From Mesostigma viride (taxonomy: Eukaryota; Streptophyta; Mesostigmatophyceae; Mesostigmatales; Mesostigmataceae), in contig RPFO01000041.1 in assembly GCA_009746045.1 (NCBI GenBank), positions 4,926,420 through 4,990,419 of the forward strand: a stretch of 64,000 nucleotides of DNA, read 5' to 3'. Shown here piece by piece: positions 46,691 through 58,613 of this stretch. A model generated the notes under the pieces. That model was given only the letters and a program-made list of their open reading frames with translations. It did no database searches and was not told the DNA's origin. How positions within the stretch are numbered: the first letter of the stretch is position 1; every line of letters starts with the position of its first letter. The position numbers and the translations under genes are program-made.

Positions 46691-47800
46691 TCACTTGTTT
46701 TTGTTGGACGGGCCGCCCTGCCCCTTGTTGCCGGGACACTGCTCCAGCTTGTGCTGCAGCTTCCCCATGCTCATGGCCGCCCGCACCGCCGGAGACGCCA
46801 GCATCGCCCCACCCGGCCTCCTGGAATGGCAGCATTGCCGACGGAGTGCCCTTCCAGCCCGTCGACCCCACATCCACCAGCTGGCACGCCGTGATCAGCT
46901 TTGCCAGGTACTCGGCTGCTGCCAGCTCCAGAATTACTTCGGAGCGTGGCGTGGCCCAGTATAGCCACATTCTGTCACCATCGTGTCCAGAATTCCTGCC
47001 ATCTGCAGGAGCAGCATTCGCCTCTCCCCGCTGGCTGAGTTGCCGTGCATCGTCAGCATTAACGATGCACGGATGGACTTCCCCCCCACGCTCTCCGCGT
47101 AGTCCAGCATCCCCGGCAGCACCGCCTCCAGCATGTTGCTCACCAGGACCGGCACTGCATGCCCGCTCAGCGCCACTCCCTTCGTGCGCGCCAGCCTGCC
47201 AGCAGTCGCCGCTGCGGCTGGGCTTGCAGTTGCTGGAGTCTTTGCCTGGTCCAGCAGCTTCGACATGGCCGATATCAGGTCGCCAATATCTCCGCCAGTG
47301 CGGGCGTTGCCCGGCCGGGATGGAAGCCCTCCCGCTGGCGTTGCATAGCCCGTCTCGGTCCCCAGCAGCCGACCTATGTTTCGGTCTAGGTCCGCCACAT
47401 CCTGGTCGATCGCCCCAGGGGCGCCATCCCCCTCGCCAGCGCCCGTTCCACCATGCCCCGCCCCTCCGCTTCCACCTGCCGAAGGGGGAACACCCCCAGT
47501 TCCCACCCCACCTGCTGACACTGGTGGATCCGGCTCTGCAATAGCCTCCCCCAGTTGCGCTGCTAGCACATCGGCCAGGGCCTCCTCCCCATCCCAGTCG
47601 CTGACAAACCCCCTTTTCTCCAACACGTCCATGACGTTCTTGGCACGCCCCGGATTGAGCTTCTGGATCCGCTCTAGCCAGTTCCCCTCCCCTAGGATCT
47701 TCTGGACCGCAGTCGCGGCCTCCTTTGGGGTGCATCCCTCCCTGGCTTCTTGCTTGAGTTTTGCTATGAAATTCCGCTCTGGGGCTGTCACTGAGGTCAT
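46691..47800 (-). pseudogene. PAT gag-like ORF1
   Basis: ATG at 47800 lies shortly inside A1. The first 288 codons are one frame: MTSVTAPERNFIAKLKQEAR, a helical N-terminus, a Gly/Ala/Pro-rich linker, then SGHAVPVLVSNMLEAVLPGM and MLLLQMAGILDTMVTECGY. Two one-base frame changes (near 46960 and 46800) lead through AAAEYLAKLITACQLVDVG to a C-terminus KLQHKLEQCPGNKGQGG ending about 46691. Position and length fit the first ORF of PAT-like elements (capsid or RNA-binding role). No zinc knuckle is seen. Confidence 0.65.
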
Positions 47801-47868
47801 GGTGGGTTATAATGCTTGATGTGTGATATTGCGTTTTGTTTTTTGTGATGTGGTCACGTGAGGTTCTC

Positions 47869-48078
47869 AGGCAAAAGAAACAACCTGCTTCCCTAGTAGA
47901 ATGGAAGCCCACCTTTTATAGCAACCACCTGTCCAGCCAACCCCTACCTGGGTGGCTGGGGTACAGGTGCCAGCACAAAAAATATTTTTTCTAAAATTAT
48001 TTTTTCTTTTTGTGCTATACAGCGTTGCATTCTCCGCTCAGCAGGTTAGTCATAGATAAAATGAGCATAGCTCACCAA
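47869..48078 (-). repeat. PAT element split repeat A1 (outer 5' end)
   Basis: Matches A2 at 18165-18368. The element start (minus strand) is TTGGTGAGCTATGCTC. Probably contains its promoter. Confidence 0.88.
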
Positions 48079-48716
48079 TTGCAAGTGTCTTTTTTATCAC
48101 ACCCGTGGACCCCCCTGAGATTAGTGCTGTATTTAGCACCCATAGGACATTGCAACATGACTAATGACATGACCCCGAAGTATAACTCCCTATATGCGTG
48201 TGCTTTGGTCCCAGTATGGACACTAGATTGTTATCAGGCTGGTTTCTGGACATTATCATGCAACAAGGTGCAACCAGCCATAATTAGGGGTAGAGTTACA
48301 CGCTGGTCATCCAAGGTTTAAGTGCAGGCCAGCGCGCGGTAAAATGGTGACTGTGCATTAATATTAAAAATTAAATTACGACACGCAGACGCTACGCGTT
48401 GATCAGGCGCCGCGTGACCGCCATGCGACCATTAGTAGTTGTCGCGTATATTACATCCTCAATGATGTGGAGGCGGAGGTGGAATGAGTATCTATAATGT
48501 AACCTTGAGTGACAGGGTTGCTGGCGCCACGGCCCGAATCACTGTTATTACACTTGTACTGAATTGGGTCACATGCATACCCCCACCGACTTGGGGTTGG
48601 TATCCTTTATATATCCTGCCATGGACTGGAATCGTTGTCTCCTTGAATACATGTATGACTCACATGGGTCAGGGGGCCTGCCCATATTCATCACTATATT
48701 AATCCCTAAAAGGTGC
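48079..48716. other. Spacer between two split-repeat elements
   Basis: AT-rich unique sequence; no gene or repeat recognised. Confidence 0.5.
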
Positions 48717-50838
48717 ATACATTTCTTGTTTTTGGTCCATTGGAGTTCCTTCCCACCAAGAGAAACATTTATTTTACATTTTTGTGTGCTAGGCTTTATA
48801 CGGACAGCCTATACCACACCTTCAAACTCAGTGCACATCATTATCAAGTTGGTTATTGTAGCACCATGCTGGGGGCCCAGCATACTCGAACACAAGGTGT
48901 TGCCCCTCTTAGCAGCGTGGGTGGGTGGGTGGGTGGGAGCTGAAAAGAGGCCTCCCTACGTCCCCTACACCACTCTAAGTACTGACTATCATTCACATTG
49001 CGCCACGCAGGCCTGCCGGCTGGCGCAAGTACAAGGTGACTGACTGCCCATCACAGTTGCGCCACGCCTGGCGGCTAGCGCAGGTACAAGGTCTAGTGAC
49101 GTACGTTAGAAGCTACCTAGGCCTGCACTCCGGAACCACACTCAGCCGCAAAAAAGGGCCGGCCGGTGCAGTACCCTCGTGACAAGCGCTAGTCTTACGC
49201 TACCTACGGCAGGTCGGTCCCCTTTGAGCCCGTCCACGCGTCATATATAAAATGAGCGAAGCTCAACAAATACATTTCTTGTTTTTGGTCCATTGGAGTT
49301 CCTTCCCACCATTAGAAACATTTACTTTACATTTTTGTGTGCTAGGCTTTATACGGACAGCGTATACCACACCTTCAAACTCAGTGCACATCATTATCAA
49401 GTTGGTTATTGTAGCACCATGCTGGGGGCCCAGCATATACTCGAACACAAGGTGTTGCCCCCACACCTCCCTCCTGGCCACCAAGGCTATCGCCAACCTT
49501 GGTGCCGAGTTTCTTTCCGCCCCTGGCCCCCCTCCCGCATGCTGCCGCGGCTGTACTGCCGCCCCCGTGTGGCCGCTACGGTTTCCCGGCGGACGCAGGG
49601 CGGCACCCATGTCGTTCCCCCCGTTAGGGGGGCGGTTTCCAGCGGCTGCTCATTAGGCCTTACGCCCCCGGACCGTCTCTCACAAGCCCAGGACCCATCA
49701 CCAGCCCCACCCCCGAGGCTGGGATTTCCCGGCATTGAAACCTTTGTGGCGATAGGCCCTCTACCCTACCAAGGCCTTGGCTTGGAAACTGCTTAGCCAA
49801 GGCCCTGACCAGGGCTTGTGTTGTTGTAGGAAATTTTTTATGGCATAGATATGCCCCCCTGGCTGAACCGAACTCTTTATCGCTTTTCCTATAATGCATC
49901 ATACAGGATAAAAACAAGGCGATAAAACAGCAAGAATTTCAGCCCCGCCAGGCGAACATTCTTTGCTGAAAAACTGGGCAATGATGAAGAGCGCGCTCCT
50001 CCCACCAAGATTCGCTCCAGCCCCGCATCCTCCCCGAAACTCCCGTCTGCATGGCCACAGGCCGAAAGATCGGGTCCGCTGTCAGGCTCTTGGCAGTTAT
50101 GGGCTAACCTGGCACCCCGCGCTAGCCATCTCCACGTTTAAGGCAGATTCGCCTCCACCTGTGATTTTTTCCACGGTAGCCGCTGGCCCTGGCCTGTATG
50201 GCTCCTTCCCTGACGTTGTCCGACTGAAAACGCAGCTTCCCCAGTGTCAGGAAGCTGCTTGCCGCACCCAGGGGTAGAGGGGAATCGTCAGTGGGCCCAG
50301 CGCCGGAAATCACACCCTTTTACTCAAATCGTAGAGCCCCCCACCCAACAACCATTACCGTGGCCTGTAACGGTAGGTGGCGAACATAAAGAACTTTATT
50401 CCAGGCCTCTCCACGCCCGGAGAGGCCGATAGCATCGTCTTACATTCAGCGCAGCCGCCATAGCGGCCAGCCGACCTTGCCAGCAAATGCTGGGATCAAG
50501 TTGCGAAGCTGAAAAGAGGCCTCCCTACGTCCCCTACACCACTCTAAGTACTGACTATCATTCACATTGCGCCACGCAGGCCTGCCGGCTGGCGCAAGTA
50601 CAAGGTGACTGACTGCCCATCACAGTTGCGCCACGCCTGGCGGCTAGCGCAGGTACAAGGTCTAGTGACGTACGTTAGAAGCTACCTAGGCCTGCACTCC
50701 GGAACCACACTCAGCCGCAAAAAAGGGCCGGCCGGTGCAGTACCCTCGTGACAAGCGCTAGTCTTACGCTACCTACGGCAGGTCGGTCCCCTTTGAGCTC
50801 GTCCACGCGTCATATATAAAATGAGCGAAGCTCAACAA
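48717..50838 (-). mobile_element. Non-autonomous split-direct-repeat element, family 2
   Basis: On the minus strand: A1 50838-50507 (332 bp), interior 50506-49463, B1 49462-49270, A2 49269-48938 (332 bp), G-rich spacer 48937-48907, B2 48906-48717. A1 and A2 differ by a single base (C/T near 49229 and 50798); B1 and B2 differ at a few positions. The ends resemble the PAT element (AAGCTCAACAA here, TAGCTCACCAA there), so both probably use related recombinases. The 1.04 kb interior has no convincing reading frame. The near-identity of A1 and A2 implies recent movement. Confidence 0.87.
48907..48937. promoter_or_regulatory. G-quadruplex motif at A2/B2 junction, family 2
   Basis: GGGTGGGTGGGTGGGTGGG on the plus strand, at the same place as in family 1 and (as complement) family 3. 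Confidence 0.6.
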
Positions 50839-50864
50839 TTTATACATTGTCCTAGGTCGCATTC

Positions 50865-51600
50865 ATGCATGCATTCGTGTATATCCATGCATGCAATCAC
50901 TTCCATGCATCCATGCAAGCATTCACGCATCCATGCATGCAAACACCATCCACCCCAAGCATTCACGTATCCATGCATGCAAACACCATCCACCCCAAGC
51001 ATTCACACATTCATGCATGCAAACACCATCCATCCATGCAAGCATTCACGTATCCATGCATGCAAACACCACCCATCCGTGCAAGCATTCACGTATCCAT
51101 GCATGCAAACACCATCCACCCAGGCAAGCATTCACGTATCCATGCATGCAAACACCACCCATCCGTGCAAGCATTCACGCATCCATGCATGCAAACACCA
51201 TCCACCCATGCAAGCATTCACGTGTCCATGCATGCAAACACCACCCATCCATGCATGCAAACACCATCCACCCATGCAAGCATTCACACATTCATGCATG
51301 CAAACACCATCCATCCCTGCAAGCAGTTTACGTATCCATGCATGCTTGAACACCACCCATCCATGCAAGCATTCACGTATCCATGCATGCAAACACCATC
51401 CATCCCTGCAAGCATTCACGTATCCATGCATGCAAACACCATCCATCCCTGCAAGCATTAATGCAACATTGATTCATACAATCAGCACCCATCCTGCGAG
51501 CATCCATGCAATTACCACCCATCCTGCGAACATTCACGTGCAATCCATGCATGCAGACACCGCCATCCATTCGATGCAAGCATTCACGTTTCCATGCAGC
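50865..51600. repeat. Minisatellite, about 42-45 bp unit
   Basis: Repeats of GCAAGCATTCACGTATCC followed by ATGCATGCAAACACCATCC, with point variation and some shortened units. Rich in ATGCAT palindromes. Open frames through it are repeat artefacts. Confidence 0.9.
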
Positions 51601-52323
51601 CACCCATCCTCGGCCCGCAGCATCATGGTGAACACAGTGTTTCCCTTGCCCGGCCTGCGGCCGGACTGTAACACTGGACTGTCTCATGCACCGCTTTAAC
51701 AAAGACGGTTCAGGGCGATATATGTAGTCGCCTCAAAGTTGCACCCGCACGGCCAGCAAATGCTGGGCCGCTGCCATCCCACTTCACAAACACACCCTCT
51801 TTCAGAATCTGTCCAGTATTGTTGCCTAATGCATCCCCGTTCGAAAGAGCGACATAATGAAACCACACTGCGAATGAAACAACGCAGTTTGTTTAACATG
51901 CCACGGCGCCGACTATACCTCAAGACCATAGCTGTGTAATGACGGCGGGACAATGACGGGGTAATGAGGCGCAATGACGAGACGATGACGCGCGTGATGA
52001 ATAGGGAACTGTTTGATAACGAAAGGTTAGTGGTTGTAGACTAATTATAGGTCGTTGATTATTCAATGAAGGGGCGGCACACTGTTGTTTTTGTTCATTA
52101 TTGCACTGACTTCCGCGCGATGAATCCCACTGAACTGAACTGAACACCGCGCGGCAAATCAATCGTCAACAACGGCGTTAACTATTTCAAGTACATATCG
52201 GAAACTGCACGCCGATTGGCGACAATTTATTCCTTCCGGCGCAGGTGTACGGCGTACTTTTGGTATACTTCCAGGTTTGTTGCGATTCTGTTGCATTGCG
52301 GAACTCTAGATTTGGTGGGTTTT
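51601..52323. other. Intergenic, nothing recognised
   Basis: Sequence between the minisatellite and the DNA transposon; only short frames. Confidence 0.5.
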
Positions 52324-52355
52324 CCCTAAGCTCACCCGCGTTTGTACTCCAGCAC
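52324..52355 (+). repeat. Left terminal inverted repeat
   Basis: 32 bp, starts CCCTAAGCTCACCCGCG, ends CTCCAGCAC. Confidence 0.9.
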
Positions 52356-52439
52356 GCATTTTGTACTCCGCATTAAAACAGTTTTTTTTTAGGGTTCTGA
52401 TGTGAGAACTTGAGTCCTTATGGAAAAGTAATGTCGCGG

Positions 52440-53135
52440 GACCCCTGACAGCGTGACACCGTGACACCCTGACACCCTGACACCCTGACACCGTGACACC
52501 ATGACACCCTGACACCGCAGCAGCCATAAACGCCTTAAATACACTTGTTACACATATTCATACTGATTGAGAAAGAAAAGTTATGTCGCGGGACCCCGAC
52601 CTGACACCGTGACACCCTGACACCCTGACACCCTGACACCGCAGCAGCCATAAATGCATATAAATGCACTAGCTTGTTACACGCATTCATGAATCCTGAT
52701 TGAGAAGGAAAACTTGTGTCGCGGGACCCCGGCCTGACACCCTGACACCGTGACACCCCAAGGTGACACCCTGACACCGTGACGCCATGACACCGTGACA
52801 CCATGACACCCTGACACCGCAGCAGCCATCAATGCATATTAATGCACTTGTTACACATGTTCATGCTGATTGAGATGGAAAAGTTATGTCGCGGGACCCC
52901 GGCCTGACACCATGACACCGTGACACCTTGACACCGTGACACCGTGACACCGTGACACCATGACGCCATGACACCGTGACACCATGACACCCTGACACCG
53001 CAGCAGCCATCAATGCATATTAATGCACTTGTTACACATGTTCATGCTGACTGAGACGGAAAAGTTATGTCGCGGGACCCCGGCCTGACACCATGACACC
53101 ATGACACCACATGACACCACAGCACCGGGACATCA
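52440..53135 (+). repeat. Left subterminal TGACACC array
   Basis: Five blocks of tandem TGACACC with alternating next bases (C, G, A), each introduced by GTCGCGGGACCCC and separated by about 100 bp with CAGCAGCCAT and TTGTTACAC. Likely transposase binding sites. The minus strand of each block carries TGTAA, which could end the transposase transcript. Confidence 0.85.
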
Positions 53136-53474
53136 TGTCTGAACAAAGCTACTAGTTCCAGCCCTTGACATAACCTCATGGCAGTCATGTTAACATGTTG
53201 AGAAAAAGGCTGATGTCGAATCCTAATATGCATGTCATTGTAGATCACTACTCGTAAGATCTATGCATGTCGCATATACCACATTCGACGACTGCACATT
53301 TCAAGACTGCACGTGTATATATATCATTATGAATGCATATACTGCTCAGTAACATGCCCAACTAGCATAACTTGACTGGCATAACACAAAGGCATCAACT
53401 GTGAACCTCTAATAATAAGCATGCCAGCGTCCATGAATTCAGGGGCATCCATGCTCGGATCCACCCTTCCTCGA

Positions 53475-53494
53475 CTACGCCCCGTCAAAGTCGG

Positions 53495-53526
<32 letters not shown>

Positions 53527-56500
53527 CCCCCCTCCTCACTACTACTACCACTGGAAGAGTGTGGCACCTCAAGATCACTGGCTGCATCGGCGTCCATGGC
53601 ATCGCCCACGTGCGTCCCGCGATTAAACGCATTGGCCGCGTGGGGGCAACCACAAACAAACTGGAGGACATCATCCAGCTTATCGTACGTTGCTACCTTC
53701 CCATCTGCCCAGATTGTCTCGATGTGCAATGCCCCGTCATCTTCAGACACCCCGAGAACCCAACCATGAAACCGCTTTCGGGATGAGCCCCAGAGCGCAC
53801 ACAACCTCATGCCTTTGAGAGCGCACGTGCCATGGTCGGCAAAGTATGAGGCACAAGCCGACTTGCAAGTTACAGTAGCGGATCGCAAGGTTTGGTAGCC
53901 CGCATAATGCACCCCCGGATGGTCTTCCAGAGCTTGAAGGGTAGCTTTGGACAGCTTGCGGGCTCCCGTAAGGGTTGGTGTGAAAGTGGCACGGCCTGTG
54001 GAGACCGTCCAATGCTGCACTATGATATCGGAAGTCGCCACTGTCAACCCCTGCCCAGCCCCGCCTGCAAGGGAGAACTTGCTGAACTGCCCATCCCAGT
54101 TGGGGGAATACAACACAGACACCGTGACAGTCTTGCACGAGCGGACGTTTGTAGCATCTATCACCTTGACCAAGATCTCCTCTGTCCATGGCATGCCATA
54201 CCCGCACACCACGGCTGGCCGCTTGATCACCAGCATGTCGCCACGATTAATGATATCAGGTTGTACCGTGAAAACTCGGTCCGTGGTGGTGGTGGTGGTG
54301 GTGGTGGTGACCGCAGGACCCTCGGAAATGGTGCCAGATTCTGCCAGCCGCGCCGCCCGTCGAACTGTTGCCTGGAGTTGATGTGGGCGGTTGTTCTCGC
54401 CTGCATGGGACAAAATAGGATGGACAGGCTCCTCAAGCGCCCGAGCCGCCCTGATGACAGACTGGTCCCCTGCGGGGCGCAAGCAGAATGGAATGGGCTT
54501 GTTTGCCTGTTCCTTTCTGCACGCCGATATCTTCTCAACCATAATGTCAAAGGCGGATGGAGATTCCTCAACATCACCGGGCTGCTCGGGAAAGTTGCTG
54601 ATCTCGGCATTAAGCTCTTGCTGCTTCTCATCGCTGATAAAATAAAACTTTTCGTTCAGCTTGGAGCAGTGTGAGCGGATGGCCTTCTCCGGGTCCCAGT
54701 CCCGAAAAGGTGCAAGGCCAGGGCTGCCTTTGGGGGCCTTCACCGCCTCCATGACCAGAGCACCGACAAGAATCTTCCCATCACTCGCACGCCTGCCAAT
54801 TGGGTGGACACCATCACAAGGCTCCTGATTTGGTCCGCACGGCTGCCAACGGTTTGCCGGGACACGAGCTAGCGCTTCAGATGTGGCCAACCTGTACCTT
54901 AGAAAACAGTCATCACCAATGTCTTCCTGCTGGTCCTCGGGCTTTCGGCCAAACAACTCAATATCAAAGACCTTGGACACTGGTGTTTTCTCCTTGACCA
55001 AGTGATAGGAGGCGGCGTTGGCGGCGATGACATCAGCGACAGTGGCAGCAGTGGCACTCCCAGCGACCGCGGCGCGCACGGCAGCGCCGGCAGGGGCGGC
55101 GCCGGCAGCGGTGGCACTCCCAGCGACCGCGGCGCGCGGGGCAGCGCTGGCAGGGGCGGCGGTGGCAGCTGTGGAACTCCCAGCGACCGCGGCGCGCACG
55201 GCAGCGCCGGCAGGGGCGGCGCCGGCAGCGGTGGCACTCCCAGCGACCGCGGCGCGCAGGGCAGCGCTGGCAGGGGCGGCGGTGGCAGCGGTGGAACTCC
55301 CAGCGACCGCGGCGCGCACGGCAGCGCCGGCAGGGGCGGCGCCGGCAGCGGTGGCACTCCCAGCGACCGCGGCGCGCGGGGCAGCGCCGGCAGGGGCGGC
55401 GGTGGCAGCGGTGGAACTCCCAGCGACCGCGGCGCGCACGGCAGCGCCGGCAGCGGTGGCACTCCCAGCGACCGCGGCGCGTGCGGCAGCGCTGGCAGGG
55501 GCGGCAGTGGCAGCGGTGGCACTCCCAGCGACCGCAGCGCGTGCGGCAGCGCCGGCAGGGGCGGCGCCGGCAGCGGTGGAATTCCCAGCGACCGCGGCGC
55601 GCGGGGCAGCGCCGGCAGCGGTGGCACTCCCAGCGACCGCGGCGCGTGCGGCAGCGCTGGCAGGGGCGGCAGTGGCAGCGGTGGCACTCCCAGCGACCGC
55701 GGCGCGTGCGGCAGCGCTGGCAGGGGCGGCAGTGGCAGCGGTGGCACTCCCAGCGACCGCGGCGCGTGCGGCAGCGCCGGCAGGGGCGGCGCCGGCAGCG
55801 GTGGAATTCCCAGCGACCGCGGCGCGCGGGGCAGCGCCGGCAGGGGCGGCGCCAGCAGCGGTGGCACTCCCAGCGACCGCGGCGCGACGAGAAACGGCGG
55901 TCGCAACAGCCGTGGCAGATGCATCGAGAACCTTGACCACGTCAGCAGACTTCACCCAACGGCCAAGGTTCGGGTCGATGCAGCCGTCCAGCCATTCCGT
56001 GAAATTGTAGGCTGCCTTGATTTCCTGTGTCAAGATGGTGGAAAAAGAAAGCGAAGTCCAAGGGTAGCATTAAGTCACACAATGACAATTGATACATTAT
56101 TCTGGCATAGGAAAAAGGAATCAGCATAACAACAATGTCATGTCGTGAGGAAACCACATAATTGCTTTATACAATACCCACAAACAAACATGTTACCTTG
56201 GACATGGGGGGCTTGGGGTTGATGAGAGCCATGCTCGCGTTCGGCCCTTTCTTCCAGAAGTGGTCGAAGGCGTCACCAAGGCCGTTGAGGACATCCTTGA
56301 ATGTCGCCATTGTGACCGGGGCAAGGTCAGAGACCTTGTTCTTCATGCCAGCAAACCAACGGCACCACCACCCAAAACGCTGGTCTACATCGTTATGAGT
56401 GTGCCCCGGAGGTAAACGGCAGAGGCGAATGCGTTTAAAGAGCCTACGCACAATTAGGAAGCTTAATAATCCCATGACCTCCTCATTCATATTATCCCCT

Positions 56501-57903
56501 CCCCCATCCATTTGGAGGACGAGGGTGTCAGGGAGGCCATAGTTTCTTAGCTCTTCGTCAGGAGAATTCAGCCACGGTTGCTCCTCGCACACCTCAACCA
56601 ACTGGTGCACAAGAACTGTCGCCGTTATCCGCCCGCTATTACCCGGCACCTCTGGATTGCTAACCCATGGATATACCACCCAGAAAAATGTCCTCGCGCC
56701 ATGTAATATTGAGCAAATCAATTGGTAAGGGATGTGGAGCTTACGGCTGCCGAGCCATTCTTTAGAGGCAGCACCTCTGGTGGGTACTGCATTCTTGAGT
56801 TTAGCGAGCGCGTCCATAGCTATAGATAAGAAGCGGCCAATGGCGCCCTCATGCCGCCTACCATAATACGCAAAGCGCTCACTCTTGAAAAAATCATTGT
56901 GGTCAGCTAGCTTTTCCTTTGCCTCTGCCCATTTCTTTTGGTCTGTGGTGCGCCAGAACAATATTGCATCTTTATATTTCCTGCAGCGTGAGCATTCGCC
57001 CATTACCTTGGATCTATACTTTTCGATCCTGACTTGTGTGTTGACTATGACCAAGCGAAATATCTTCCTGAATAGACTCTCCCCGACTGTAGGCTCCCCA
57101 TAGCTGTCCTTCTCAGCCTTGTACTCGCTGTAAAGAGTCTTTTTGCAGGGCTCCTCCACTATACTAGCTCCATCCCGTGGGTCCTTCTCAACCGCAGGTC
57201 TCAACCAACGCCGGATCCACAACTCGCACACAGCCTTCGCCTCCTCCATAAACGTAGAAAATGAAAAAAGCGCACGACGCTTGGAGCCCGGTTTGTGCTG
57301 TGCGAGAGTGCTACCGAGCTCAAGGTCGTAGTCGTCGTCGTCGTCGATCACAGGATCAGGCTTGACAGTCGTCTTTACAGCAAGGTGCCAACTGTGCGTG
57401 TTGATGTGCAAAGCATGACGGAACGCCGACTCGCACATGCGATAGTAAAAAGGGATTGGTTCTGGCCCGCCAATGGTCTCGTTGCCTTGGATGATGAAAC
57501 GATAATCTTCATGCAGCCTATACCGCTTGTGACGGTTGGCCACTCCTGGTATTGGTCTTTCTCTTTGACCCGCCAGTCTCAGCTGCGTTGTTATAAACTC
57601 CTTTCTATCAGCCGGACACTTAGTCCAAAAGTCAGTCCGCATTGCGCACAACTCGTCACAGTTGACCTTATCGAGGCATCGCCGACCACATTTGCACACC
57701 TGCGCGCGCGTGCTTCGTGACAGATCACTGCGCAAGCATGCGTCTGTTGTGCATTTTGCCAGCACCTCTGCCGCAGATAACCTGGCCCCGGCGCGCTTCA
57801 CCATCGCAAAAACAACGCAACCGATGGCAACAATAGAAAGAAGAATCCACAGAAGGCCCCCATCTGCGCCATTCTTCTCCATAGCCATGCTGAAACGTGC
57901 CAT
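53475..57903 (-). CDS. DDE-like transposase, two exons
   Basis: Exon 1 57903-56197 (569 codons), intron 56196-56025 (GTAACA...ACACAG, 172 bp), exon 2 56024-53475, phase 0; about 1418 residues. N-terminus: a hydrophobic stretch (16-34, odd for a transposase, so the start may be further in), then Cys-rich [24 protein letters not shown] at 304. RNase H-like core: D364 ([10 protein letters not shown]), D466 ([15 protein letters not shown]), then [16 protein letters not shown] at 498-513 with D505/D507. The GHTHxDxDxxF block and Cys pattern match transposase-like proteins listed with domain DUF7869 (from memory). Exon 2 has a long Ala-rich repeat, a folded region ([19 protein letters not shown]) and an acidic Asp tail. 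Confidence 0.8.
55040..55890. repeat. GC-rich coding minisatellite in the transposase gene
   Basis: About 57-60 bp units around GCAGCGCCGGCAGGGGCGGC and CTCCCAGCGACCGCGGCGCG. On the minus strand they encode [18 protein letters not shown]-type repeats. Several other frames are open too (375 and 330 codons on plus), which are shadows. Confidence 0.85.
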
Positions 57904-58158
57904 GGCCGAAAGATGCAGCGAAAACTAATTGATCAGCAGTCGTTTGCAATACACCGCCCCCCCCCGCCCTCGCTTGTAATGCCAAACAGACCTTCCTCCC
58001 CGGGTTCCCGACAGCTGTCGGAAACCCGGGGTCATGGCGATCTACAGTTGGAGACTAGATGTGACTCATGAATAAATCCCCGCCTGGTTGGGGAATGAGC
58101 ACGAGCTGTAAATTATGGAAGGCATAGGCCGATCGTGCATGAGCGCTCACACCTGCTT

Positions 58159-58371
58159 CGTCTTGGTTGTCAACGGTTACGTGGGTGTCACCGGTTACGC
58201 TTTGGACTGGAGGCCCAAATTGCTCGGGTGTCACGGTGTCAACGGTTACGATTGAATTAAAATTATATTTTAATTACCGGGTAACCGTTGACACCGTGAC
58301 ACCCGAGCAATTTGGGCCTCCAGTCCAAAGCGTAACCGGTGACACCCACGTAACCGTTGACAACCAAGACG
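58159..58371. repeat. Perfect palindrome with 91-bp arms
   Basis: Arms 58159-58249 and 58281-58371 are exact reverse complements, around a 31-bp AT-rich loop that itself holds ATTAAAAT-TAT-ATTTTAAT. The arms contain GTTGTCAACGGTTAC, GGTGTCACCGGTTACG-like and GGTGTCACGGTGTCAACGG motifs, which share GTGTCA with the terminal arrays. It lies between the two divergent gene starts (57903 and 58614). A small GTTGAGTTGA/TCAACTCAAC inverted repeat follows. Confidence 0.95.
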
Positions 58372-58613
58372 AGTTGAGTTGAGTTGAACAGTGAACACTC
58401 AACTCAACGCATTTTTCTGAGAGTTGACGAACTAATACACGCAGATAAATGTGTTATATGGCATTCATGGGTGTCGGCACGGTCGTCTGATTAGTACATC
58501 ATATTTATAGCTGCCGGAGCAGGGCTGGAGGTTGATTTTACTCGATTTTGTACGATATATGATTCGGCAGATTCGCTATAATAGATGGCCGGCCTGAGAT
58601 GAAGTAGCTTGGA

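Larger units (their letters stand above)
17904..48078 (-). mobile_element. PAT/TOC-like tyrosine-recombinase retrotransposon, split by two insertions
   Basis: On the minus strand the order is: A1 repeat (48078-47869), gag-like ORF, RT, [Ty3-type insert 22075-45124], RNase H, [piggyBac-like insert 20138-21861], RNase H end and tyrosine recombinase, B1 (18566-18369), A2 (18368-18165), G-rich spacer, B2 (18139-17904). A1 matches A2, and B1 matches B2. This A1-ORFs-B1-A2-B2 order is the split-direct-repeat arrangement of PAT/Ngaro-type DIRS-superfamily elements (TOC1 and TOC3 in Chlamydomonas). Subtracting both inserts leaves about 5.4 kb, and the pol frame becomes continuous over both junctions (RRWRLPAG at one, TTALTSGEDW at the other). 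Nonsense codons in the recombinase make this copy inactive. TTGC occurs on both outer sides. Confidence 0.85.

Noticed and set aside
49263-49917. Minus-strand frames in the interior of the family 2 element
   Set aside because: Short, overlapping, crossing repeat borders; no coding signature.
55002-56129. 375-codon plus-strand Gly/Ser/Arg repeat protein
   Set aside because: Antisense shadow of the GC-rich repeat in the transposase exon. The minus frame continues into conserved sequence on both sides.
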